Assembly (NCBI GenBank): GCA_963669295.1 | Contig: OY769938.1 | Coordinates: forward strand, 2,232,001 to 2,296,000 | DNA from: G963669295 sp963669295 | GTDB lineage: Bacteria > Bacteroidota > Bacteroidia > Flavobacteriales_D > CALLUQ01 | Direction: 5' to 3' | DNA: 64,000 nt | Part shown: piece by piece, positions 45,299 to 53,477 of the stretch | Layout: every line of letters begins with the position of its first letter | Position numbering within the stretch: the first letter of the stretch is position 1 | The notes under the pieces: model-generated | Database searches by the model: none | Told to the model about the DNA's origin: nothing | Seen by the model: the letters and a program-made list of their open reading frames with translations, nothing else | Program-made: the position numbers and the translations under genes

Positions 45299-45793
45299 TT
45301 ATTCGGTTTTGTCGTGCCACCTTTGTTGACGTGCCAACCGGTTCATCATGGTAAGTATGCGTTGCGCTTTGGTCTCTTCTTGTTTAGCGGCATAAATCCA
45401 ATCCAAATAAGCCTTTCGCTCGCCTTCGGTAAACGCTTTAAATGTTTCATACACTGCTGGAGGTTCGTGCTCAAAGCAACTTAAAATTTCTTCAGGAATT
45501 TCCAGTGCCGAGTGGTCGGGATACAGCACTACTTCTACAAAATCGCCCGCTTGCTTGCCTATCTTTTTGCGAATGGCAGCTTTTACGGGTAAAAACAACT
45601 GCCCATTGCCCATGGGCATGAGCTTGTATTGCTTCAATTCAACACTGTCGATGCGGCCACGTACTTTTACCCAACCGAATGGGGCATTTTTGTTGGGCTT
45701 AATCTCTGGAATGGCAGCATAGGTCCACCCGCCTTTGCCTGGAAATTTTTCTAACAAGTATGTTCCGTTCACGGCTGGTTTTTCTTGCTCCAT
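45299..45793 (-). CDS. DUF1905 / YdeI (OmdA) bacteriocin-protection family protein
   Basis: A 164-residue cytosolic protein. The N-terminal DUF1905 barrel (GWTYAAIPEIKPNKNAPFGWVKVRGRIDSVELKQYKLMPMGNG..., here from about 19) is followed by the linker VEVVLYPDHSALEIPEEI and an OmdA/YdeI C-terminal helix pair (FKAFTEGERKAYLDWIYAAK ... QRILTMMNRLARQQR). The family is named for Salmonella YdeI, linked to resistance to bacteriocins and polymyxin. It is convergent with the eCIS-core gene, stop codons 4 bp apart, which is suggestive, but YdeI proteins are common free-standing genes. Confidence 0.88.
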   Translation of the reverse strand: MEQEKPAVNGTYLLEKFPGKGGWTYAAIPEIKPNKNAPFGWVKVRGRIDSVELKQYKLMPMGNGQLFLPVKAAIRKKIGKQAGDFVEVVLYPDHSALEIPEEILSCFEHEPPAVYETFKAFTEGERKAYLDWIYAAKQEETKAQRILTMMNRLARQQRWHDKTE

Positions 45794-46501
45794 AAGGGAT
45801 TTATACGATCGTGTTAAATGGAAGAGTAAGGTACAGTTTATTCAAAACAGGTGCAAGGTTGTACCAACACCTGTTGAGGGGTCAACCTACAACCCCTGAA
45901 CGGCCAACACCTTTACCTGCTAATTTCAACCCTTACCCCTTGAAGTTTCAAGTATACCATGTTGAAAGCAATCACCTACCCTTTAACCACTAACCTCTGC
46001 TGCCTCAACTGTATACCACCAGGGGTTGACAAGCCAACATAAAGAGCATCAAATTTCAACCTCTACCCCTTGAATGGAGCACAGCATGATGTGCAAGCGC
46101 CAACAGTTCCTCTTTGAAAGTTCAAGGGGTAGATATTGATTAACCATGGGGGTACTGTTCGAACGTCATAATGCTGCTGTTTGAGCGCCAGGGGGATGTT
46201 GTTTGAGCGCCAGGGGGGAGAGCACCACTTGAGGTATACCCCCTTCAACCGTCAACCTATACCCCCTAAACCGTTAACCCCTAACAGTGCAACGTTCAAC
46301 CTGTTTATGTTGACCATTGTACCGGTTTTAATGGTAAGAAGCACTATAGATGTAAGCCAATAAGGCTAAAAGTAATAGGGCAATATCCAGGGCTGGGTGA
46401 ACGGTTCAACTTTCCAAAACGAACATTAACCTTAGCAGTAAAGAATGTTTTTGCTCATCACAATGACGAGACACTTAGGTTCTTTATGGCCTACAACACT
46501 A
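45794..46501. repeat. Non-coding tract of degenerate ~7-nt repeats
   Basis: About 700 bp without a plausible gene. From about 45876 to 46310 it is made of variants of a heptamer ending in AAC or ACC: GTCAACC TACAACC, CCTGAAC GGCCAAC, then CTTACCC CTTGAAG, and TTCAACC GTCAACC. TACCCCTTGAA occurs at about 45935 and 46064, with TTCAAGGGGTA inverted near 46120. A direct repeat TGTTTGAGCGCCAGGGGG occurs at about 46178 and 46199. Small open frames here translate to low-complexity Pro/Thr-rich strings and are not believed. Confidence 0.65.
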
Positions 46502-47131
46502 TTACGCGAGCGGGAGTAGAGCCGCCAGTTCCTCGAAGGAATGAATGAAACCGTCGGCCTCATCCCAGGGCAGGTGATGGCTGGTTTTTCGTTGAATGGT
46601 GTTGATGCCCAATGCCCTGGCTGCTTGCAATTCAGATGCAGGGTTGTCGCCAATGGCCCAAACTTGCTGTGGTGCTAAATGGTAGGAGGAGAGGATGGCG
46701 CTAAAAATACCGCGCTTAAATTTTCGTTGCGGATCAAATGGATTATCGATGTAAATGGCCTCAAAATCGGAAGCAATTTGAAGGGCATCTATCTTAGCTT
46801 GTTGCACCTTTGGAAAGCCGGTGGTGACCAGTATTTTTGGATGTGGCAATTGTTGCAAGGCAGGGTAGTCGGGAAAAGGAGCAATGTTAAAAGCATAAGA
46901 AATCGATTCAATGGTGTGGTAAAACTGCTCGCTTAGCGTGGTAGGAAATTGATAATGTTTTGCTACTACATCAAACGGCAACTGCTTTAGTTGAGTAACC
47001 ATTTGCGCAAACTTCTCTGCCCCAAAAAGAGGCAGCGCATAATCTTCAATGATCTTTTTGGCAGGATCAAACACCCGAGCATCAATAGTGGCTGTTTCAA
47101 ATAAGGTGTCGTCTAAATCTAACAATAACAT
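46502..47131 (-). CDS. HAD-superfamily hydrolase
   Basis: A 209-residue HAD hydrolase. Motif I is DLDDT (nucleophile Asp5, Asp7) right after the start. Motif II is ILVTTG, and motif III/IV lies in FKRGIF and WAIGDNPASELQAA. It is of the phosphoglycolate/5'-nucleotidase-like type with a small helical cap. The ATG at 47131 starts exactly at MLLLDLDDTLF; upstream codons would overlap the preceding gene. It begins 1 bp after the preceding stop, so it is the last gene of a three-gene operon. Confidence 0.9.
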   Translation of the reverse strand: MLLLDLDDTLFETATIDARVFDPAKKIIEDYALPLFGAEKFAQMVTQLKQLPFDVVAKHYQFPTTLSEQFYHTIESISYAFNIAPFPDYPALQQLPHPKILVTTGFPKVQQAKIDALQIASDFEAIYIDNPFDPQRKFKRGIFSAILSSYHLAPQQVWAIGDNPASELQAARALGINTIQRKTSHHLPWDEADGFIHSFEELAALLPLA

Positions 47132-47132
47132 A

Positions 47133-47957
47133 TTACGGGCGAAGGGTGAGCTCCATTTCATATTGATTCACCGTATTGACAAAGCCGCGGGAGTGGAGTT
47201 GTTGAATTTTATCGGTAAGCTGCTCGTCTACATTGTTGATTTTAATGTGTTGACTCAACTGCCCAATAGCACCAAACAGATTGTCCCAACTGGTTGCGTT
47301 TTCATCCAACACATCAAATTGTGCTACGTAGCTGCCCGGGGCATTGATGGCAAAATAAGCACAAGGAACACCATCATTCAATACGTAGTAATAATGAAAG
47401 TTGGCAGGGCGTATGGAGTTGCGGTGGTTGTCCCACGAATACAACTCCTGATGGGGAAGTGCTCCCCAATCGATGTCAGAAAATGGAACGCGAATTAGTT
47501 CTACTTTTTGGGCAGAACTGCCAGGGGCACCCTCATAGCACCGGTAGTGCTTACAAATGGCAAACCCTACCCGCTGATAAGCTGTTAAGGCAGCGGCATT
47601 TTCTTGAATTACCTCCAACCTACATTGCGTAATGCCGCGCACCTTTAGCTGAGGCAATGCCGTGTCGTAAAGGGCTTGCACCATACGCAAACCACGAAAT
47701 TGAGGAAGCACACCAGTGCCAGCGTTGAACGCAATATGATGGCCATGCCGTCGGTCAATGCCATGAAGGATAAACCCTACCAACTCATCGTTGTTAAACA
47801 TGCCATACGATTGGTCGAACTGCACCTTGGCTGCAGCCCATCGGTGGCGGTAATAGTCAATGTCGGTAGGCATGGGAACAAAGTAATTTTTAAATGCCTC
47901 AAGAAAACAGGCCACAATGGTAGCAAAAGGGGTGTGTTGCAAAGTTTTAATCGTCAT
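47133..47957 (-). CDS. GNAT N-acetyltransferase
   Basis: A 274-residue protein. The first half is a GNAT domain with the acetyl-CoA loop TGVLPQFRGLRMVQALYD and the following RLEVIQENAAALTAYQRVGF. The second half (about 160-274) is a second, degenerate GNAT-like region or a substrate-binding extension. The substrate is unknown. The ATG at 47957 lies 1 bp from the preceding TfoX stop (47959), and the next gene starts 1 bp after this one ends, so all three are cotranslated. Confidence 0.88.
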   Translation of the reverse strand: MTIKTLQHTPFATIVACFLEAFKNYFVPMPTDIDYYRHRWAAAKVQFDQSYGMFNNDELVGFILHGIDRRHGHHIAFNAGTGVLPQFRGLRMVQALYDTALPQLKVRGITQCRLEVIQENAAALTAYQRVGFAICKHYRCYEGAPGSSAQKVELIRVPFSDIDWGALPHQELYSWDNHRNSIRPANFHYYYVLNDGVPCAYFAINAPGSYVAQFDVLDENATSWDNLFGAIGQLSQHIKINNVDEQLTDKIQQLHSRGFVNTVNQYEMELTLRP

Positions 47958-47958
47958 G

Positions 47959-48282
47959 CTACTTCGAAATGGCAATGGCCTTTTTGGCCCATTCAATCAG
48001 TGTTTCGGGGTGGTGTTGTACCGATTCGGGAATAGAAAAGTAAGGCATGCGACTGTGCTGGTGTGCCCCTGCGGCTTCATATTCGCTACGGGTAGTATCG
48101 TTCATTCGTAAAAAGCTTTGCCCTTTCGAATCTACAATGCAAAACATTTTTCCTTCATGAAAGATGCCGTGTCCACCAAACATCTTTTTAGCAGTAATGC
48201 CTCCAATCGGGGTGAGCCGTTCAATCAATAATTCGGCTGATAGCTGCCCTTCTGGTGTTGATTTGTCGCCTTTAATGCCCAT
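47959..48282 (-). CDS. TfoX N-terminal domain protein
   Basis: A 107-residue protein with the TfoX/Sxy N-terminal fold: LTPIGGITAKKMFGGHGIF, then GKMFCIVDSKGQSFLRMND and MPYFSIPE. In gammaproteobacteria TfoX controls competence, but single-domain homologues are widespread in bacteria without that role. It is the first gene of the TfoX-GNAT-HAD operon. Confidence 0.9.
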   Translation of the reverse strand: MGIKGDKSTPEGQLSAELLIERLTPIGGITAKKMFGGHGIFHEGKMFCIVDSKGQSFLRMNDTTRSEYEAAGAHQHSRMPYFSIPESVQHHPETLIEWAKKAIAISK

Positions 48283-48328
48283 AATGATAAATTAAGTACA
48301 GCAAAATACCCATAAAACCTTAAAAAAG

Positions 48329-49333
48329 CTACCCTGCTCGATACGCTGTAGGGGTGGTTCCGGTCCATCGTTTAAACGATCGAATAAATGCACTGGCATC
48401 GGCATAGCTTAGCAGGTAAGCAATTTCGTTGATGCTTAAATCGGGTTGCTTTAAGTAGCCCAAAGCAAAATCTTTTCGCAACTCATCAATCAATGCCTTG
48501 TACGATTTCCCTTCCTCTTTGAGTTTACGCTGAAACGTACGCACACTCATGTTGAGGTGACCAGCCACTTGCTCGATGGTAGGGAATTCGGGCTTGACCA
48601 AATTGACGACCGAATGTTTTACCATTTCGTAAAACCCTTGCGAAGCACCGAGTTGTTCCAGCTTTTGTTGGGCATGAGTAACCAGCACTTGCAACAAGGC
48701 ATAGTCGCTGGTAACCACCGGCTGATTGACCTGGTCTTTATGAAACAATACAGCAGTTTCCTGCTGTTCAAAGTGTATGGGGCAGCCCAGCACTCGCTCC
48801 AACTCGCTAGTATCGGCCGGTCGTTGGGTGGTGAGCCAAATGGCTTTGGGGTAATGCTTGTTTCGGGTCAACGATTGAAATTCACGGATGGTAAAAGCAA
48901 GGTAACCATCAATGGTGTGTTGCACACTAATAGGCGATTGTTGCAACCACAAAGCATTAGGTTGTAAGGTGAGCTTGTAATGTTCTTTTTCTTCTACCAG
49001 TGCGGTAGGCAATGCACTACACCCAAGGTTGGCAAACGCACAGCAGTATTCCAATGCCTGCTTTACCGTTTCACTGGTATGGGCAATTTGTACAATCAAC
49101 CCTGCGGCAGCCAGGTTCAAATGCTCACCAGCATGTAGCCCAAAAAAGGCATCGCCAGTAGCTGCTACAGCTTGTTCTACTACTGCGTTGTAAGCTTCCG
49201 ACTCCAACGTGCAGCTTTCCTCGCACAGTTCCTCGTACGATTTGCCACTTAATGCAATAAGCTTCCCCATATCGGCTCCCTGCCGGGAAGCCAACAGTGC
49301 AAGATTGAGTACAAAACGACCATTAAAATGCAT
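48329..49333 (-). CDS. AraC-family transcriptional regulator
   Basis: A 334-residue regulator of the type with an N-terminal arabinose-binding-like (Arabinose_bd) domain and a C-terminal double HTH (VAGHLNMSVRTFQRKLKEEG and DLSINEIAYLLSYADASAFIRSFKRW). Regulators of this subgroup often control lipid or aromatic-compound genes. The ATG at 49333 diverges from the SRPBCC gene at 49441 with about 107 bp between them, so it probably controls that gene and the membrane protein after it. Confidence 0.92.
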   Translation of the reverse strand: MHFNGRFVLNLALLASRQGADMGKLIALSGKSYEELCEESCTLESEAYNAVVEQAVAATGDAFFGLHAGEHLNLAAAGLIVQIAHTSETVKQALEYCCAFANLGCSALPTALVEEKEHYKLTLQPNALWLQQSPISVQHTIDGYLAFTIREFQSLTRNKHYPKAIWLTTQRPADTSELERVLGCPIHFEQQETAVLFHKDQVNQPVVTSDYALLQVLVTHAQQKLEQLGASQGFYEMVKHSVVNLVKPEFPTIEQVAGHLNMSVRTFQRKLKEEGKSYKALIDELRKDFALGYLKQPDLSINEIAYLLSYADASAFIRSFKRWTGTTPTAYRAG

Positions 49334-49440
49334 GCTTAAAGGTAAGCAATTTAGCAATTGGCATGAAATGTCTATTCAATGGCGTGTGGTGCAAATGCCA
49401 ACCCACACAATTGCAGGAAATTTGTACCAAACAAAAACAA

Positions 49441-49902
49441 ATGATGATGAAAAGTATTAGCACCAATATTATAATCAATGCTCCTGTAGAGCAAGTGTGG
49501 GAGGTATTGATGGATCATGCAAACTACCCGAAATGGAACCCCTTTATTAAAAACATTGCGGGCAATGCTGAGCCAGGAAGTACCCTGTCTGTACAGATCC
49601 ACCCCCCCGAAGGTAAGCCCATGACCTTCAAGCCTGTAGTGGTATGCAATCGCCCTCAACGAGAATTTAGGTGGAAAGGGCATCTTTTTGTTAAAGGCCT
49701 GTTTGATGGGGAACATTTCTTTCAATTGGAAGCACTGGATTTTGACCAAACTCAACTCATCCATGGCGAGCATTTTAGTGGAGTGCTGTCGGGCATGCTT
49801 TTTAAAATGATGGAAACAAACACTCGCAATGGCTTTGAAGCAATGAATAAGGCATTGAAACAAGCAGTAGAACAAGCATTCACTCAAAAACAAAGCGCAT
49901 GA
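49441..49902 (+). CDS. SRPBCC-domain (polyketide cyclase-like) protein
   Basis: A 153-residue START/Bet v1-like protein: IIINAPVEQVWEVLMDHANYPKWNPFI, then a FRWKGHL strand and the long C-terminal helix TNTRNGFEAMNKALKQAVEQ. The fold binds hydrophobic ligands in a cavity; the ligand is unknown. It diverges from the AraC regulator and overlaps the next gene by 4 bp. Confidence 0.9.
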   Translation: MMMKSISTNIIINAPVEQVWEVLMDHANYPKWNPFIKNIAGNAEPGSTLSVQIHPPEGKPMTFKPVVVCNRPQREFRWKGHLFVKGLFDGEHFFQLEALDFDQTQLIHGEHFSGVLSGMLFKMMETNTRNGFEAMNKALKQAVEQAFTQKQSA

Positions 49903-50300
49903 AAACTCCTGGTAACCACCTTCGCAATGCGCTTAAAGCGAATGCGGCATTTAGCTTATTGAGTGGCATCACACTTATTTTGGCTAAAGGGTCTATTGCC
50001 CAACTCATGAATATTAACAACAACATGGTGTTGCTATACATCGGTGTGGGACTGCTGTTGTTTGTGGCTTCTATATTACATGCCGCTTTTTCTTCTACCC
50101 TTTCCATTAAAAAAGTGAAGTTCATTATTGTACAAGATTGGGCGTGGGTAGTTGGAAGTGTGTTGTTGTTGCTGTGGCGCCCATGGGAAATTTCAATGGA
50201 GGGGAATGTGATGATTGCAGTGGTTGCTGCCGCAGTGGCAGGGTTTGCACTATGGCAAATGGTGGCGTTGCGAAAATGGATGGCTGCTATTGCTCAATGA
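49899..50300 (+). CDS. Small integral membrane protein
   Basis: A 133-residue protein with about four TM helices (near 20-36, 44-66, 78-97, 104-124) and short basic loops. It overlaps the SRPBCC gene by 4 bp (ATGA) and probably works with it. Its stop overlaps the convergent gene at 50294 by 7 bp. Confidence 0.8.
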   Translation: MKTPGNHLRNALKANAAFSLLSGITLILAKGSIAQLMNINNNMVLLYIGVGLLLFVASILHAAFSSTLSIKKVKFIIVQDWAWVVGSVLLLLWRPWEISMEGNVMIAVVAAAVAGFALWQMVALRKWMAAIAQ

Positions 50301-50704
50301 TGTTGCTTCACCAATAGTAACCGACGAGGAAGGTTTTTATTGGGATGCATTTCCATGGCCTTGTAATGAAAATCAGGCGTACCTTCTCCCAATACCCTGG
50401 TAGCACCGTTGTATGTTAACTTCATGACATAGTTTTTACGACGGTGCTTGTTCCCATTATCACAGTTGTAATAGTGCTGCTCAATGCGCACGCCTTCTTC
50501 AAGTAAAAACAATTGGCAGTATTCGGCACAAGGTGGCTGGCTCAGGCTTGCTGCCACATCACCATCGGGAGCCAACATCAAAGTATCTTGTTTCAGGATA
50601 TCTTTTAATTTGCCGTCAATGTACCAATCGCCGATAATAGAATTGTTTTGCCCCATGCTAGTGCTGCACAACAACAACAAACAGACGCATAAAATGCATT
50701 TCAT
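50294..50704 (-). CDS. Secreted protein of unknown function
   Basis: A 136-residue protein with a signal peptide (MKCILCVCLLLLCSTSMGQ). The mature part starts NNSIIGDWYIDGKLKDIL and is beta-rich, in the style of small lipocalin-like domains (GDWYIDG ... MKLTYNGATRVLG). Four cysteines (including CAEYCQLF and YNCDNG) may form disulphides. No family is assigned. It is convergent with the SRPBCC/membrane-protein pair. Confidence 0.7.
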   Translation of the reverse strand: MKCILCVCLLLLCSTSMGQNNSIIGDWYIDGKLKDILKQDTLMLAPDGDVAASLSQPPCAEYCQLFLLEEGVRIEQHYYNCDNGNKHRRKNYVMKLTYNGATRVLGEGTPDFHYKAMEMHPNKNLPRRLLLVKQHH

Positions 50705-50854
50705 AGCCAATGTTTAGTGCGGATGGAAAAGGAAGCAGACAAATTCTAATTTAGGAAAACGATGAAGCAACCGCAAACAATAACAGTTGTGATGGAGTAT
50801 TGCAGGGGAGTGAGGTGCGTTAAAAGCGGTCATACTTCCAGTAAATCAGCAAGG

Positions 50855-51823
50855 CTACAACTCAATCACCATACCCTCTTCCGCCAACCGAAACCCTGCA
50901 TCCAACACTTGTTTTCGGGCATCACTGCCAGGGTTAAGCACCGGGTTGGTGTGATTAAAATGAATGAAGTATACTTTGGCCTTTTCTTTGGCAGGCAACT
51001 CTTTTAGCAGCGCCATGGTTTCCTCCATAAAAGGATGTGGTATTTCGCTCATGTCGCGGTGAGGCAACTCTCCGTTTTGGAAAAAAGTACCGTCAATCAA
51101 CACCACATCATTGGCTTTTACCACGTCCACAATATTGTGTTGCCACTTTTCCCATTTATCAATGTCTGGAATAAATACCGCTTTGCGATTAGGGCCATTA
51201 ATTTGAAAGCCTACCGTTTCGGTATACTCATCGCGATGGGGCACGGTAAAAGGAAAAATTTTGTAATGATCCTTTAAATGAATCCTGGCGCTGTCTTTCA
51301 TTTCATGCACCTGAATATGATGAAACCGAATCAAGCTGCTCCACGGCCCATTGTTAAACAGGAAGTCGGCCATTCTTGGCATGGCAAATACATTTACCGT
51401 CATCGCTCCCATGGCCTCGCGCCCCAATTGCATTAAACCGGCATAATGACCAATATGCCCATGCGTTAAAAAGATGCCCATCATCTTATAGCCAGGGTAG
51501 GTGGTATTTAAATGGTGCAGTTGTGTTTTAATGTCGGGCGTAGCTTCAAACAACATGTAGTGTTGCTTGCTTGGTGCTACCAGGGCCAGGCTGGTGACCA
51601 ACCGTTGTTGCTCAGGGTTGTTCCAGGCACGGGTACAGCATTGTTTTTCGCAGCCCGCCTGTGGGTATCCAGCATCCTGTGCAATGCCTAAAATATACAG
51701 ATGTGGGGTGCGAATGGTATCGCCTGAGGGAGTATCATTTGGCTGACTTTGAACTGCTGCTTTCGTGGTAAAAGCTCCAGGGAATAGCAGCAATAATGAA
51801 AGGTAAAAGGCGAACAGCTTCAT
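50855..51823 (-). CDS. PqqB-like metallo-beta-lactamase-fold hydrolase
   Basis: A 322-residue secreted protein: signal peptide, then LGIAQDAGYPQAGCEKQCC, which is the hallmark opening of the PqqB family. The metal site is in THGHIGHYAG, followed by later His/Asp positions (PHRDEY, IDGTFF, HFNHTNPV). PqqB takes part in pyrroloquinoline quinone biosynthesis. This copy is exported, stands alone without pqqA/C/D/E, and so is probably a PqqB-like hydrolase of other function. Confidence 0.9.
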   Translation of the reverse strand: MKLFAFYLSLLLLFPGAFTTKAAVQSQPNDTPSGDTIRTPHLYILGIAQDAGYPQAGCEKQCCTRAWNNPEQQRLVTSLALVAPSKQHYMLFEATPDIKTQLHHLNTTYPGYKMMGIFLTHGHIGHYAGLMQLGREAMGAMTVNVFAMPRMADFLFNNGPWSSLIRFHHIQVHEMKDSARIHLKDHYKIFPFTVPHRDEYTETVGFQINGPNRKAVFIPDIDKWEKWQHNIVDVVKANDVVLIDGTFFQNGELPHRDMSEIPHPFMEETMALLKELPAKEKAKVYFIHFNHTNPVLNPGSDARKQVLDAGFRLAEEGMVIEL

Positions 51824-51917
51824 CCCTTAAATATCGACATTTTTTTCTTTACTGTATACTGTTGAGTAGTTTGGGTGCCATGTTTTAGCATTGCAGCAAG
51901 AATAGTTAATTAAAACA

Positions 51918-51931
51918 GCTATTATAGTAAC
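51918..51931. promoter_or_regulatory. HipB-type operator half-palindrome, O1
   Basis: GCTATTATAGTAAC, nearly palindromic and matching the perfect palindrome at 51959-51972 at 12 of 14 positions. The two sites are 41 bp apart centre to centre, about four helical turns, upstream of the hipBA start. Confidence 0.5.
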
Positions 51932-51958
51932 CATTTTCTATAAAAAAACGTATATTTA

Positions 51959-51972
51959 GCTACTATAGTAGC
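51959..51972. promoter_or_regulatory. HipB-type operator palindrome, O2
   Basis: GCTACTATAGTAGC is a perfect 14-bp palindrome that ends 4 bp before the ATG of the HipB-like gene and directly follows TATATTTA (a -7-like box). It probably binds the HipB-like repressor to give autoregulation of the operon. Confidence 0.6.
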
Positions 51973-51976
51973 AATT

Positions 51977-52252
51977 ATGGGAAAATACGGATTACACAAT
52001 ACACCAAGGGAAGTGATGTTGCTCATGGCACAAAACCTTAGGGCGATGCGCAAAGAGCAAAAAATCACCCAGCAAAAGCTGTCGGAACTATCGGGTGTGG
52101 CGTATGCCTCTGTTAAAAAATTTGAAGCAACCGGGGTCATCGCGCTCGAATCGTTGTTGAAACTTACCGATGCTTTAGGGCGCTTGGAAGAATTCGAAAA
52201 AGTATTGCAACCCCATCAATTAGAAGATCAACAAAAGTTGTTTGATGTATAA
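51977..52252 (+). CDS. hipB: HipB-like antitoxin, XRE-family HTH
   Basis: A 91-residue DNA-binding protein. An XRE-type helix-turn-helix (LRAMRKEQKITQQKLSELSGV and YASVKKFEATG) occupies residues of about 15-65, followed by a short helical tail. Its stop codon overlaps the start of the hipA-like gene by 1 bp (TAATG). Palindromic operators precede it. In this family the protein binds HipA and represses the operon. Confidence 0.9.
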   Translation: MGKYGLHNTPREVMLLMAQNLRAMRKEQKITQQKLSELSGVAYASVKKFEATGVIALESLLKLTDALGRLEEFEKVLQPHQLEDQQKLFDV

Positions 52253-53475
52253 TGGTAGATAAACTCAACGTATATCTACAATGGGAAACACCCATATTGG
52301 TAGGGCAGCTGGTGCGAACCGGGCGTGATGTGCTGTTTAAGTACAGCGACGATTACCTGGAGCACGGCAGCAACATTTCGCCATTTCGGTTAAAATTCAA
52401 TCGACTGATACAACAAGGGCCGGCCACTCCTTTTAAAGGGTTGTTTGGTGTTTTTGCCGATAGCCTGCCCGATGCCTGGGGGCAGTTGGTGATGAAGAAA
52501 CACCTGGCAAAGCAAGGGATAGCGATAGAAACAATGGGGGCATTAGACCGATTAGCATGGGTAGGTGCCAGTGGTTTGGGTGCTCTTGTTTACAAGCCAT
52601 CGTTGGCCGAAGAGCCCCTGGTGGGGAAAGCGGTAGACCTGGATTTTCTCAACACCAATGTGCAAGCCATATTAAAAGGAGAGAGCAGCGCTATGGTGGA
52701 TGAGCTTTTTCAAAAAGGAGGTAGCCCCGGAGGGGCACGTCCAAAAATACATGCCGGCTACAATCCTGCAACCGACACCCTAACTTACGGAAACACTACA
52801 TTGCAAGAGGGTGATGAACACTGGATCATAAAGTTTGCAGCTACAATTGATGCCAACGATGTAGCTAACATTGAACTGGCATATTACCACATGGCGTTGG
52901 CGGCAGGGTTAACGATGAGCGAATCAAAGCTTTTTAAAGGGAAATCGGGGAAAAAGTATTTTGGAACAAAACGGTTCGACCGTATAGGCAACCAAAAACG
53001 GCACATGATCTCGGCAGCGGGCTTACTACACGACGACTTCGAGCGCAGCCAATTGGATTACGGCACATTAATGCAACAAGGAAAGGCCTTGATAGGAACA
53101 GCAAAAGCGCTCGAACAAATTTTGCGACAAGCGGCATTTAATGTGTTTGCCCACAACCGCGATGATCACTCCAAAAACTTTGCCTTCCTCATGGATGCTT
53201 CCGGGCAATGGGAAGTAGCACCATCCTACGATTTAACCTTTTCTTCCTCTTCGCAAGGAGAGCATAGCACTACCTGCGCTGGCAATGGGGCCAACCCTGG
53301 CACCAAAGAATTGATGGAACTGGCACAACACTTTTCAATAAAACACGGCAATGAAATTATTGAAGAGGTGAAAGAAGTGGTATGCCGTTGGAACGAATTT
53401 GCACAACAAGCTGAAGTTGGAACAGCAAGCAGCAAAACCATTGGCAAGGTATTGCAACAATTAATCCAACGGTAA
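52252..53475 (+). CDS. hipA: HipA-like toxin kinase
   Basis: A 407-residue Ser/Thr kinase of the HipA family. Visible motifs: the N-terminal small domain (VGQLVRTGRDVLFKYSDDYL), the Gly-rich loop GGSPGGARPK (156-165; Ser158 aligns with the inhibitory Ser150 of E. coli HipA), the catalytic HNRDDHSKN (301-309) and the metal-binding YDL (326-328). All key residues look intact. HipA phosphorylates glutamyl-tRNA synthetase in E. coli; target here unknown. It is translationally coupled to hipB. Confidence 0.94.
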   Translation: MVDKLNVYLQWETPILVGQLVRTGRDVLFKYSDDYLEHGSNISPFRLKFNRLIQQGPATPFKGLFGVFADSLPDAWGQLVMKKHLAKQGIAIETMGALDRLAWVGASGLGALVYKPSLAEEPLVGKAVDLDFLNTNVQAILKGESSAMVDELFQKGGSPGGARPKIHAGYNPATDTLTYGNTTLQEGDEHWIIKFAATIDANDVANIELAYYHMALAAGLTMSESKLFKGKSGKKYFGTKRFDRIGNQKRHMISAAGLLHDDFERSQLDYGTLMQQGKALIGTAKALEQILRQAAFNVFAHNRDDHSKNFAFLMDASGQWEVAPSYDLTFSSSSQGEHSTTCAGNGANPGTKELMELAQHFSIKHGNEIIEEVKEVVCRWNEFAQQAEVGTASSKTIGKVLQQLIQR

Positions 53476-53477
53476 TA

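Noticed and set aside
45811..46363. Small open frames in the repeat tract
   Set aside because: Their proteins are Pro/Thr/Asn strings that follow the heptamer repeat; no conservation or signal peptide.
46432..46653. Open frame overlapping the HAD gene
   Set aside because: Runs over the start of the HAD hydrolase in another frame; no coding character.
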